64,000 nt of DNA, from contig JAHQWW010000004.1 in NCBI GenBank assembly GCA_029856365.1, positions 1 to 64,000 of the forward strand, written 5' to 3'. A program made the translations under genes and the position numbers. Under the pieces are notes generated by a model. That model had not been told where the DNA came from, searched no databases, and saw only the letters and a program-made list of their open reading frames with translations. This DNA is from Candidatus Hodarchaeota archaeon. GTDB lineage: Archaea; Asgardarchaeota; Heimdallarchaeia; Hodarchaeales; Hodarchaeaceae. Below are positions 9,232-18,427 of the stretch, piece after piece (within the stretch, counting starts at the first letter, position 1; every line of letters begins with the position of its first letter).

Positions 9232-10124
9232 GGATTGCAACTCACACAGATTTTGATGGCATTTGTTGCGCTGCTCTATTTCTACGAAAATTTGGATTTG
9301 ATATTAAAGTAATATATTCCACCGTTAAGGAGGCTAAAGACTTATCTAATGGTGGTTTTTCCGTTGATTATACCTGTGATTTACCAAAGATTGGAACATC
9401 AGTCAATATAGATCATCATAAATCAAATTATGAAGAATTAAAGAGAACGAATCGGTTAACACAAGAGGACAAAGTTAATCCCAACGCTGCTTCTGCGACT
9501 GATCTTGTTTTTACGTTTTTAGAATATGAGAATGACTCTATCGCCGAGGAAATAAGAGAACTCGGGCACCTTGCAGACATTGCACAATTGCCTTCTGAAT
9601 ATCATCCACTAGACATTGTTTTAAATATGAATAGCGACGATCCCGTTAGTCTCCGTAAAATCAGCGAGTTATTAGCCAAAAAAGGACGACAAATCCTTAC
9701 AACTCAATGGCTTCAAGAGAATTATAGCAAAGTCCGTTCTATATATGAGGATACCCACAACAAAATTAAGGAATTCCTTGCAAACAATTCAACATTCCCT
9801 CGGATTTTAATCTTGGATACTCGTCAAGCACTTCCCAGTAAATTAGCAAAAGAAGTGTTTCAGCCAATTTTTGAACGAAATGTTGCTGTAATAGCATTAG
9901 TCTATTCAAAATCAACTCAAGAGCCTATTCGAGTAAGTTTTCGAGTAGCAAAAGCTGAACAGATGAGATATGATGTTTCCACCGTTGCAAAAAGATTCGG
10001 AGGTGGTGGTCATAGGATGGCGGCTGCCTGTTCTCCTAAATACGAGGAAATTCCTGAAAAATTAGTAAGAGAGCTTGAAAACATAGCTTTAGTAGGTGAT
10101 TCAATCAAATACCTTCATTTATAG
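9228..10124 (+). CDS. DHH-family phosphoesterase (DHH-DHHA1)
   Basis: A phosphoesterase related to RecJ, NrnA and archaeal DHH nucleases. Motif I is ATHTDFDGICCA, the DHH motif is NIDHHKSNYEE, and the DHHA1 domain ends in RFGGGGHRMAAACS, the glycine-rich substrate-binding loop. It would need manganese and hydrolyse nanoRNA, single-stranded DNA or cyclic dinucleotides; which one is not decided by sequence. The GTG at 9228 is preferred because it overlaps the subtilase stop (GTGA) and begins MRIATHTDFDG; upstream in-frame TTG (9204) and ATG (9213) starts would sit inside the protease zinc-ribbon sequence. About 298 residues, cytosolic, translationally coupled to the protease. Confidence 0.9.
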   Translation: MRIATHTDFDGICCAALFLRKFGFDIKVIYSTVKEAKDLSNGGFSVDYTCDLPKIGTSVNIDHHKSNYEELKRTNRLTQEDKVNPNAASATDLVFTFLEYENDSIAEEIRELGHLADIAQLPSEYHPLDIVLNMNSDDPVSLRKISELLAKKGRQILTTQWLQENYSKVRSIYEDTHNKIKEFLANNSTFPRILILDTRQALPSKLAKEVFQPIFERNVAVIALVYSKSTQEPIRVSFRVAKAEQMRYDVSTVAKRFGGGGHRMAAACSPKYEEIPEKLVRELENIALVGDSIKYLHL

Positions 10125-10294
10125 AGAATATAATTTGATTTGTTAAACTAAGGTATTGATGAATAATTATCTTAAAGAATCATTTTAGTTTATCAATTAC
10201 TTCACCATAAAACTTTTGTTTTTCCCATTTATTATAAAATAAGGCAACTAGCTACTATTTAACCTTAAGAATATTTTTGTTTGGGTTTGATATA

Positions 10295-11494
10295 TTGAGA
10301 ATTGGTATCTTTTCTGACAGCTGGGTTCCTAATTTAAACGGGGTCGTCATTAGTATCATAAATGAAATTCAAAGCTTGCGAACTAAACATGATTTTGTGG
10401 TCTTTGTTCCTAAATTAAAACAGATCAAATCCTTCAAAATGGATGGTATTCCGATCTATGAATTGAAAAGTTTTCCTTTTCCAGCATACCCAGGATATAA
10501 TATCGCCTTACCAACTCCATTATTAACAAAAGCTCTTCGAAAAGAAAAATTTGACCTAATTCATTGTCATAGCCCCTTTTCCTTAGGATATGGAGCTATA
10601 TTAACCGCTCGTGTTTTTTACAATCTTCCTTTATTAAATACTTATCATACAGACTTAGTTGAATATTCAGGTCATTTACTTGGTGGATTTCAGGCAGAAA
10701 GATTTACCCCTTGGTTTCGGCGTTTTGCTTGGATTTATATACGGTGGTTTTACAAATATTCAAATGTAGTAATTACCCCATCAAAGACGCTTCAACAAGC
10801 CTTGAAGTCTAATGGAGTTAAACCCCCTGTTTATGCTTTACCAAATATGATTTCAAATGTTTTTTTCATGAACAAAAGAAATATACATGAAGAAGAGAAG
10901 TTCCAAAATCAAATTCGCAAAAATTCGGGGATTAAAGCACATCATCGAATTATTCTCTACTGTGGAAGGATTTCTTATGAAAAAAAATTGGAAGTAATGT
11001 TAAGAGCCTTTAAAAGAATTGAAAAGTTATTTCCAAACGCATATCTATTAATTGTGGGAGATGGTCCAGACCTTAAAATGTATTCTAAACAAGCTATAAC
11101 TCTCAAGCTAAAGAATTGCGCTTTTACAGGATTCATTAGCCATACAAAATTACCTTACATCTATAGAATGGGAGAATTCATGGTTACGCCAAGTGATACT
11201 GAAACCCAAGGCCTTACAGTGATTGAAGCTATGAGTCAACGACTCCCAGTGATAGGAGTCGCCAGAGGAGGAGTTTTGGATTATATTAAAAACGGTGAAA
11301 ATGGCCTTCTCGTCCCTCCTGGGGATTCAGAAGCCTTTGCTCAAGCTATCAAAAAATTATTGGAAAATCCCGAAATTGTTTCTGAATATTCTGGAAAAGC
11401 ATTTGAAACTGCACAAAAATGTTCAGCTACAGGATTTATATCCCTTTTGGAGAAAGCATTTCATCTTACAATGAAACTTCATGAATCTCCATAA
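10295..11494 (+). CDS. GT4-family glycosyltransferase, probably lipid-directed
   Basis: A GT-B fold glycosyltransferase. The N-terminus MRIGIFSDSWVPNLNGVV is the hallmark of GT4 enzymes such as PimA and diacylglycerol glucosyltransferases. TYHTDLVEYSGH lies in the acceptor side. The donor-binding half holds YCGRISYEKKLE, VGDGPDL and the E-x7-E motif in SDTETQGLTVIEAM. Related enzymes transfer glucose or mannose from a nucleotide sugar to membrane lipids, so a role in archaeal glycolipid or N-glycan assembly is likely but inferred. The TTG at 10295 is chosen because family homology begins there; another TTG at 10277 would add six residues. Monocistronic, with about 150 non-coding bases upstream. 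Confidence 0.88.
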   Translation: MRIGIFSDSWVPNLNGVVISIINEIQSLRTKHDFVVFVPKLKQIKSFKMDGIPIYELKSFPFPAYPGYNIALPTPLLTKALRKEKFDLIHCHSPFSLGYGAILTARVFYNLPLLNTYHTDLVEYSGHLLGGFQAERFTPWFRRFAWIYIRWFYKYSNVVITPSKTLQQALKSNGVKPPVYALPNMISNVFFMNKRNIHEEEKFQNQIRKNSGIKAHHRIILYCGRISYEKKLEVMLRAFKRIEKLFPNAYLLIVGDGPDLKMYSKQAITLKLKNCAFTGFISHTKLPYIYRMGEFMVTPSDTETQGLTVIEAMSQRLPVIGVARGGVLDYIKNGENGLLVPPGDSEAFAQAIKKLLENPEIVSEYSGKAFETAQKCSATGFISLLEKAFHLTMKLHESP

Positions 11495-11586
11495 AAAGCA
11501 ATTATTCTTACTTTGAACAATGAGGTTTTTATCTTTCTTATAGATAACACAATATTCACAATCTATTATCTTACTTAAAATAAATT

Positions 11587-12048
11587 ATGGTGATACTCAT
11601 GGCTTTACAACAGATAAATGTAGATGACATAACAACTTTAATTCTAATAATCATTGCAATTATCTTGGTAGCTATTATCCTATATATTGGTACCAGATTG
11701 ATTGTAGGTAAGAAAGAAACTGAAACTGGATATATTCTTCGGTTATTACTGGTTTCTTTAGTGATTGTATTACTTGTAGCGGTAATTATTGGAGCAGTTA
11801 TCGGTGGAATTGGCCAATTGGATCCTTTCGATCCGCCCATTTTTGCAGGAGCAGCAGCACAACTTATACCAATCCTAGTCTATCTTGCCATTGTTTTTCT
11901 GATTAAGTACATTTTAATTCCTGAACGTGGCGAGATAGAAAAATGGAATGCCAGTATTTGGATTGGGGTTATCACTCTCTTCCTCATTTACCTCTTTAAC
12001 ATTATAACAACACAATTTTTCCAGACTCCAATAATTCATGGGGTTTAG
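11587..12048 (+). CDS. Hypothetical four-TM membrane protein
   Basis: A 153-residue integral membrane protein. Four hydrophobic helices are visible: residues about 17-37 (LILIIIAIILVAIILYIG), 51-75 (LRLLLVSLVIVLLVAVIIGA), 87-110 and 124-143 (IWIGVITLFLIYLF). The loop between helices 2 and 3 holds GGIGQLDPFDPPIF. No known family is recognised. The start could be the ATG at 11587 or the one at 11599, which has GGTGA at good spacing. It stands between two unrelated genes on the same strand. Confidence 0.7.
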   Translation: MVILMALQQINVDDITTLILIIIAIILVAIILYIGTRLIVGKKETETGYILRLLLVSLVIVLLVAVIIGAVIGGIGQLDPFDPPIFAGAAAQLIPILVYLAIVFLIKYILIPERGEIEKWNASIWIGVITLFLIYLFNIITTQFFQTPIIHGV

Positions 12049-12306
12049 AAGAGGATATTATTTCCCTAATCTTTTTTTCTTTTTATATTAGTTTTTTCAA
12101 GTGAGCTAAACTCAATAATTAGTTATTTAATATCCCTAAAGAGTATTATCTAATACGGCATATTATATAAAAATCAAACAACTTTACAATAATTCACTTA
12201 TACATGAACTTGGAAAAAGCTAAAGACTTATTGTTATAAATTAAGAATACTAAGCTATTTAACCAGAGAAAGATGAACAGTTTTGTTGTGCCAGAGGCTT
12301 GGTTAA

Positions 12307-13107
12307 ATGAGAAAAAGACCCATAAAATCGTCACGACACCCTTTAGGTCGGTTAAAATCATTAATTGTGATTTCTGATTGGATTTCCTTTATTGATGAGA
12401 CTAAAAAAAGTTGGCTTTATAAAAATCAAACTGTTCAATCTTTGAATAACGCCAGTGTGATCTTCATTCCCGTTGATTTTTCACGTTTAATTTATAATGC
12501 TAGTTCATACATTTTGCTTTATGGAGCGGGAATCTATTGGACCAAATTTGCTGTGAGTAAACAAACAATCACCACAGATACCCGCTATATTACTGGTATT
12601 GTTATTCCAGAGGAAAAATGGCTTGATAACCATTTTAATACTGAACCTTTTGTTTTTCCTCCACCATACGATTTCATGATTGTGAGCGATTTCTTACAAG
12701 AATTTTCTTTTAGTGCGTTAAGAACACAAGAAGAATCGACAGGTTATACCCGTAGAGCCTTTGGCCGAGGAGTCATTCTAACACAGCTGGTTTTCCCTTT
12801 TAAGGAACCATTAGTTAGGCTAAGGAAAACCACAGAAAGGTACGAGGAATTTGATTCACCGACTGCTCCCATGCGAATTCTTATTTCTGAATTTGCTGGT
12901 GGTAAAATAATTAATGAGATTACTCTTGAATCCTCCAATAAGCATTATGAAGAGACCATCCCTGGAATTAGGAAAATTTCTCCTAATCTTCTTCAGATAT
13001 TTCCAGAGAAATGGTCCAATGAAGTTTATCTTAATGGATTACGACGTGAGATTGCAATTATTTCTAAAGATTTTGCATTTATTGGTGCTCCAATGATCCT
13101 AAAATAA
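12307..13107 (+). CDS. Hypothetical protein, 266 aa
   Basis: No family is recognised. It is a soluble, mixed alpha/beta protein with a basic N-terminus (MRKRPIKSSRHPLGRLKS) and no signal peptide. The central part alternates hydrophobic strands and charged turns (SLIVISDWISFID, ASVIFIPVDFSRLIY). An aromatic, proline-rich stretch FPPPYDFMIVSDF lies near residue 117. Codon use and length support a real gene. Over 250 non-coding bases precede it and about 150 follow, so it is probably transcribed alone. Confidence 0.65.
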   Translation: MRKRPIKSSRHPLGRLKSLIVISDWISFIDETKKSWLYKNQTVQSLNNASVIFIPVDFSRLIYNASSYILLYGAGIYWTKFAVSKQTITTDTRYITGIVIPEEKWLDNHFNTEPFVFPPPYDFMIVSDFLQEFSFSALRTQEESTGYTRRAFGRGVILTQLVFPFKEPLVRLRKTTERYEEFDSPTAPMRILISEFAGGKIINEITLESSNKHYEETIPGIRKISPNLLQIFPEKWSNEVYLNGLRREIAIISKDFAFIGAPMILK

Positions 13108-13258
13108 AATTTCTTTTTTGATCTCCATCTGTTCCAAGATCTTTCTTTTTTCTATTTATATGTCTTTGAGAAAATCAGATCTACTTTAGCAAAGTTTTAT
13201 ATTAATAGCTGTGAATGATTCCATTGATTTGAAAAAATCATATTTACAGTGAGTAAAA

Positions 13259-13594
13259 ATGTCTGATGTCTGGACTGAAGACCAAGCTGACTTGTTAAAA
13301 TATAGCTTACGTAACGTTTTTGCAACTACCAAGAACATTCCAAGATATAAGTCTAATAAATTCTTCATTGCTACACCTTTCAATCAGGGTTATAGACAAT
13401 TTAACATTGAGGGGAATAGCTTAGAAGATATGGTTTTTAAGGCGACTGAAATTTTAAAAACCAAGAATATCAGTCGAGTCAACCTAGAAACAGCTGATGG
13501 TTTTCCTATACTGACGATTTACTTAGAAGCAGGGCCTACAGTAATTATCGATGATATTGTAAGTAATAAGCCAATTTGTAATATTCTTCTTTAA
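13259..13594 (+). CDS. Hypothetical small protein, 111 aa
   Basis: A small soluble protein starting MSDVWTEDQADLLKYSLRN with no recognised domain. The C-terminal part looks like beta strands (GFPILTIYLEAGPTVIIDDI). It is flanked by AT-rich intergenic DNA on both sides and faces the convergent GNAT gene. The support is open-frame length and protein-like composition only. Confidence 0.55.
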   Translation: MSDVWTEDQADLLKYSLRNVFATTKNIPRYKSNKFFIATPFNQGYRQFNIEGNSLEDMVFKATEILKTKNISRVNLETADGFPILTIYLEAGPTVIIDDIVSNKPICNILL

Positions 13595-13632
13595 AACCCT
13601 TTCAGTTCCTAACTATTTAATGTTTGTAATAA

Positions 13633-14124
13633 CTAAGTTAGTTTTAACCTAATTAGGTCAGTATTAACTGACTTTACATGGTCAAATTGCTCGAAACCTA
13701 ACTTGTAATAGAATTGAAGTGCATTTTTATTATTATGTTGAACTCCTAATTCAATGAATTCTTTTCCCTCCTTGCGGCTTTCATTAATTAAATAATTCAT
13801 GACCCTCTGTCCAATATTACGCCGTTGATACTCTGATTGAAGAACAATGGCCGTAATCCATATAGAATTTACCTCTTCATTAAACCAAATATAACCCACG
13901 GAATCCCCCTGGACTTCAATAACAAAAATTTTATGAGAATGAACAGGAGTTTCTCTGATAAACATTTTAATATCTTCAAACCAACTTTCCCAATTCCCTG
14001 GATAAATACTGTCCATTTCTATGTGTGAAACCTTCCTGATAAAATCAAGATCAGAAAATTTGGCTCGACGTAGAATTATAAGAGGATCAAATGAAAGGTT
14101 AATAATGGGTAGGCCGATCATCAT
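13633..14124 (-). CDS. GNAT-family N-acetyltransferase
   Basis: A 163-residue acetyltransferase. The acetyl-CoA-binding motif A is LQSEYQRRNIGQRVMNYL, with the pyrophosphate-binding Q/R-x-x-G-x-G/A-like turn, followed by motif B near NNKNALQFYYKLGFE, the typical GNAT ending. The IVLQSEYQRR strand and the N-terminal LRRAKFSDLDFIRKV fit the RimI-like subgroup, which acetylates protein N-termini or lysines; small-molecule substrates are also possible. Two adjacent Met codons (14124 and 14121) could start it. Convergent with the preceding gene and divergent from the glycosyltransferase at 14271. Confidence 0.85.
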   Translation of the reverse strand: MMIGLPIINLSFDPLIILRRAKFSDLDFIRKVSHIEMDSIYPGNWESWFEDIKMFIRETPVHSHKIFVIEVQGDSVGYIWFNEEVNSIWITAIVLQSEYQRRNIGQRVMNYLINESRKEGKEFIELGVQHNNKNALQFYYKLGFEQFDHVKSVNTDLIRLKLT

Positions 14125-14270
14125 TTCATTCTCTTTTATTTTTTGTAAGATTCAATAAATGTAACTGGACTTAAAAGCCTTCTATTGTTTCTTATTAACA
14201 AAAGCCAAAAAAAGAAAAAAGTTTTTCCAATTGCCCCGATTCTGCCTTCTGGAAGTATGTGCTGTTTCAT

Positions 14271-15296
14271 ATGAAAGTTAACTTCATTCTTGACTTAGAG
14301 AGAAGCCTGATTGGTAGTGGTGTGTATAGTTCAGCTACCAGACTAGCTGATAAATTAATAGAATATGGGATTAACACTGATGTGAATGGAAAAAACCACC
14401 CATATGATATCTATCACTTTCAAACTTCTCTTCCACAATCCTTATGGAAAGCAAAAATCCTCAAACGAAGGAAACGAAAATATCAAATTGTAATGACTGG
14501 CCACACCACTATTGAAGATTTTCGCGATAGTTTTATTTTTTCAAATCGAATTGACTTTGCTTTGATTCCATATTTGACAAAATTTTATTCCTATGCTGAT
14601 TACCTTATTGCAGTAAGCGATTACAATCGTGATATTCTTCTTCGGTATGGATACAACCCCTCTCGAATTCAAGTAATCTCTAATGGTATTGATCTCTCAA
14701 TAAATCGTAAGGATCCTGGCTTAAGAATTAAGACACGAGACCATCTTGGAATTTCTGATGAACAGCTTCTTGTTATCACAGTCGGGTTGTGTATTTATCG
14801 TAAAGCACCAGATATATTTGCAGAGGTTGCGATTTCGTCTCCAGAACATCAGTTCTTTTGGATAGGAAAATACCTAGCCCTTGGTACAATAGCGCATTCA
14901 TCTTTCCTTCGCGAGAAATTTCGTGCGGCCAGAAAGACGAATAATCTTAGATTTACTGGATATGTGACACGATTAACACTGGAAGCCCTTTGGAATGCAG
15001 CTGATGTTTTTCTATATGTTAGTCGTGAAGAAAACCAAGGAATTGCGCTTCTTGAAAGTATTGCTTATGGAAAAGTGCCTGTAGTTCGTGATCACCCAGT
15101 ATTTAACTGGTTAACATCTGATGTGAATTGTCTCAAAGGAAAAACAGTAGAGGACTTCTCAAAACAAATACATCGTCTTGCCTCAGATCAAGGCCTTATG
15201 AAAAACTTACAATTACATGGTGAAGTTATTTTAAAAAGTCATGACATTAATGCATCTGTGAAAAAACTCGCCAATCTCTATACAGAAATTGTTTAA
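14271..15296 (+). CDS. GT4-family glycosyltransferase
   Basis: The N-terminus MKVNFILDLERSLIGSGVYS is a GT-B start with the glycine turn for donor phosphate. The middle reads HFQTSLPQSLW and VMTGHTTIEDF. The C-terminal domain carries VGLCIYRKAPD and the E-x7-E motif SREENQGIALLESIAYG. It would transfer a sugar from a nucleotide-sugar donor, perhaps in surface glycan or glycolipid synthesis. The ATG at 14271 is chosen because it starts at the first beta strand; an upstream GTG at 14259 adds four residues. It differs clearly from the other GT4 enzyme in this window (10295), having a shorter acceptor domain. Confidence 0.85.
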   Translation: MKVNFILDLERSLIGSGVYSSATRLADKLIEYGINTDVNGKNHPYDIYHFQTSLPQSLWKAKILKRRKRKYQIVMTGHTTIEDFRDSFIFSNRIDFALIPYLTKFYSYADYLIAVSDYNRDILLRYGYNPSRIQVISNGIDLSINRKDPGLRIKTRDHLGISDEQLLVITVGLCIYRKAPDIFAEVAISSPEHQFFWIGKYLALGTIAHSSFLREKFRAARKTNNLRFTGYVTRLTLEALWNAADVFLYVSREENQGIALLESIAYGKVPVVRDHPVFNWLTSDVNCLKGKTVEDFSKQIHRLASDQGLMKNLQLHGEVILKSHDINASVKKLANLYTEIV

Positions 15297-15355
15297 TTTA
15301 ATATAACACCTTGTGCCCATTTCAAGAGAATTTGGTAGTAACGACAAAATTGAAG

Positions 15356-18300
15356 CTATTTCATTGATTTATTTGCCCAATACAACACAGCAATGACCCC
15401 AACGCTTGCAAGAATGAAAAATAGTAATCCACCAAAGCTGATAGTTGTATCTAAAGATGTTTGCTCATCTCTTGGAGTCTCTGGGCGCTCTGTGACCCGA
15501 TAAGTTATTGTTCCTAAAGCTTCAGCTCGGCTAACAATGAAAATTTCAATTGTGTAGTTTTTTGCTGTAATCTCAAGTTTTACATCCAGATCAATCTTGT
15601 ATACGCCTTCTTCTTCATAAATGATTAAGTTTCCATAGGATTGATTTCCAGTCTCAATACCCATTAGATCCAGTCCTCCAATTCTTTTTCCTGTTTCATT
15701 GCTAAGGCAAACTGAGAAATTAATTGTTTTTTGTCCTCCTTGTTGAATTTCGGGAAATAGTTTTGGGGGAATAACTACAAGAGACCCTTTAACCTCAATT
15801 AAATGCGTTATGTTAAGCTCTTCTTGATCTTGAATCCCGAGTTTATATGGAGTATTCCAACGAATTCTAAAAGCATATGTTCCAGCAAGAAGGCTTGGAT
15901 TCACAGGATCTAGCCAAAGTACCGTTTTCCCAATAAAATGGTAATGAAATTGCTGTGAAATTTCTATTTCATCTGGAGTTTGATCCCGATTATCCAAAAA
16001 GATAGTCAATTCCAAATCTTTCATTGGAATAGAAAGGTTTGATGAGATTGTGCGATTAGAAAAAACTGTTTCCAAGGTATCAAAGTAATTCAAGAATTCT
16101 AGAGTAATATTTCCAGCTAGATAATCCGTTAGGTAGTAACTTGTTGCTGGTAAATTTTTATCGACAATATCAATTTTAAACTTGACAGGAGGAAGATCTA
16201 ATGGGATAGTTAAGGTCAATGGTTCTCCACCCACGCCATCAGGTGTTATATTAGTACCAGTAAGAGTGATGGTAAGATTAGCTGACAAATTTCCATATAT
16301 ACCTCGGTCTGGTATTTTAAAATTAAGAGCCATGGTGCTTTCATTGTCATTGGGAGAAGAGAAATTACCATCTAAAATGGTCTCTCCGTTCTTATCAAAG
16401 GGTATAAATCCAAATATTTCCCAAGTGATGTTTTCTCGGGATTTCCAATTACTATTCCAACGGTATTCTACATAAGAAGAACCAATTTGAAGATATTTCA
16501 AACTATACCATTCACTTTTGGTTGAATTGGCCTCAAGAAACCCTAACAGTGTCACATTGTCACCAGGTGAAATTGCTTGAATATCAGTTTCCTGTTCGAA
16601 ATATTCAGTGAAAACAGAATCATTACCTATAGTTTTGTTAGTGGACCCTCGAAGAAGATAGATATCTCGTACAACATAATTCATTTGTTCTTCGATAATA
16701 AAGGAGATATTAATCGTTTTAGTATCGAGGTATTCTGCTTCGGAATCTATTTGGTGAATTTTAAAAACAAATATCCACGACCCGAAATATACCTGGTGAG
16801 TTGGTAAGAGAACTTTGATCGTAGCTTGACATTCGGATGGTGTGGTTGCATTTTCAGGATCTTCAACTTCAACATTATAAGAGCTAGATAACTCTTCACG
16901 AAAACCACGGTGGAACCAGGTAGAATTTATTTTTCCATCAAATTTTGCCTCAGAATTTGTAATTGGGTCATGTTTCGGATCTGCAACCAGATTAACTGCG
17001 AAATTATCTATTAACCAATATGAGGTAGCGTTATTTTTAAAAGAATTATCATCTGGTAGTATAAACCTAAAGGTTTTAGAAATATTTTTCCCGATCTCTA
17101 CCTCGCGGAAACTGGCATTTTCCCATTCATGCGTTCCTACAGTAAGTGGTTCCTCCTTCCATTTATTATCTTTACCATAATAAGAAAATATGAGTGCTGG
17201 TGGTACTTCATAAAGATAACAATCATCAACCCAACCAGTATATCGGTCGTCATCACCGTCATCTCGGCCTCGGAACATAAAATGTAGCTTTGTGGTGTTT
17301 TTAGGTATTTCCCAACTCAGAGTTGTGGTGACATATCCTTTTTCATCGTGTATAGCGTCCCTCGAGTCCGCTGAAGTTTTTTCCCCAAGAAAATGATCTG
17401 TTGAATTATAAGCTTCAATCTTTAGATTCCAATAGTTATCGTTTGTAACTCCGGTGGCTTTTGCAGAGAATATAAACTTACGATTTATATTTCCACCTGC
17501 AATGCTCACATTTTGTTCTAATAAATAACCTTCAGTACTATTGATATCTAAATAATAACTTCCTTCTGAGGCATTCTTGGGATCATCAACGGATTGAACG
17601 TATGAACTGTTGAAAAACCAATCAGAAGTAATTCCTCCTTCAAACCCAGGATTTAGAAGTATATTTTGGCCTTGAGAAAAATAATCGAATGAAATCATGT
17701 ATTTATCAGGATTCAATATTGAAGTATTGTAGAAGACTTCAACATCATCTTTGTCATCATCAGCGACCTCAGTTAAATTCAAATAACCTGAAGTTGCCTC
17801 AATAGAATGGAAACTTTCATTTGTCCAATCTGGAATAGCTGGGTCATTGAAAAAGCGATCATCAAAGATATCTTGGAAAATACTGTAGAAATCAAAAGCA
17901 ACCTCGCCAATAGGCGATTCAAGCTGCCATTCAAGCGACCCATTCATTTCATCAGTGGAGCTTTCAATGGATATTGCAGCCCATTCACCAGGAGCATAAC
18001 TTTCTTTATCTGTTGTTAGAGTAGTCTTCCCTGAGGTGATCTCAGAGCCTATTTTCGATTGAGGAGCTTGATTCGAGGATATACTGCTCATATCGGCTCC
18101 ATTTTGAACCACTTGATCTGATAATTCATAGAAAGTTGAGAGGTCAGCTAATAAGAAAACAGCACAAACATTCATAACAAGCAACATTATGAAACTTAAA
18201 GGCATTATATAATGAAATAATTTCATTGGTTTCACCGTACTCTGATGTTTCAGATTGTTTCTCGAATCACTGGAAAAAATTCTCCTCACAGGAGGATTCA

Positions 18301-18370
18301 GCCAGAAAACTCCTAAGATTAGTCTAAATGGAGTAGTTTGTCTTTGTTTTTTTAAGTTTGCTTTTATCAA
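15356..18370 (-). CDS. Large cell-surface protein with two membrane anchors
   Basis: A 1004-residue protein with a membrane helix near residues 52-75 (YIMPLSFIMLLVMNVCAVFL), about 900 extracellular residues and a C-terminal helix (FGGLLFFILASVGVIAVLYW) followed by a short basic tail. The extracellular part has many N-x-S/T sequons and beta-rich modules. One begins LLNPGFEGGITSDWFFNSS, a start typical of CBM4/9-like galactose-binding jelly rolls, and carries YTGWVDDCYLYE at its end. Several later modules look Ig-like. The first 48 residues are basic and might be 5' leader: a second Met at 18226 lies just before the first helix. A surface-layer or adhesion role is inferred. It is divergently arranged with the TPR gene at 18428. 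Confidence 0.7.
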   Translation of the reverse strand: MIKANLKKQRQTTPFRLILGVFWLNPPVRRIFSSDSRNNLKHQSTVKPMKLFHYIMPLSFIMLLVMNVCAVFLLADLSTFYELSDQVVQNGADMSSISSNQAPQSKIGSEITSGKTTLTTDKESYAPGEWAAISIESSTDEMNGSLEWQLESPIGEVAFDFYSIFQDIFDDRFFNDPAIPDWTNESFHSIEATSGYLNLTEVADDDKDDVEVFYNTSILNPDKYMISFDYFSQGQNILLNPGFEGGITSDWFFNSSYVQSVDDPKNASEGSYYLDINSTEGYLLEQNVSIAGGNINRKFIFSAKATGVTNDNYWNLKIEAYNSTDHFLGEKTSADSRDAIHDEKGYVTTTLSWEIPKNTTKLHFMFRGRDDGDDDRYTGWVDDCYLYEVPPALIFSYYGKDNKWKEEPLTVGTHEWENASFREVEIGKNISKTFRFILPDDNSFKNNATSYWLIDNFAVNLVADPKHDPITNSEAKFDGKINSTWFHRGFREELSSSYNVEVEDPENATTPSECQATIKVLLPTHQVYFGSWIFVFKIHQIDSEAEYLDTKTINISFIIEEQMNYVVRDIYLLRGSTNKTIGNDSVFTEYFEQETDIQAISPGDNVTLLGFLEANSTKSEWYSLKYLQIGSSYVEYRWNSNWKSRENITWEIFGFIPFDKNGETILDGNFSSPNDNESTMALNFKIPDRGIYGNLSANLTITLTGTNITPDGVGGEPLTLTIPLDLPPVKFKIDIVDKNLPATSYYLTDYLAGNITLEFLNYFDTLETVFSNRTISSNLSIPMKDLELTIFLDNRDQTPDEIEISQQFHYHFIGKTVLWLDPVNPSLLAGTYAFRIRWNTPYKLGIQDQEELNITHLIEVKGSLVVIPPKLFPEIQQGGQKTINFSVCLSNETGKRIGGLDLMGIETGNQSYGNLIIYEEEGVYKIDLDVKLEITAKNYTIEIFIVSRAEALGTITYRVTERPETPRDEQTSLDTTISFGGLLFFILASVGVIAVLYWANKSMK

Positions 18371-18427
18371 TCAAAGATGAGTTAAACTTAAGTTTAGTAA
18401 CACTATTAATAATTTGGAAAGAATAAT

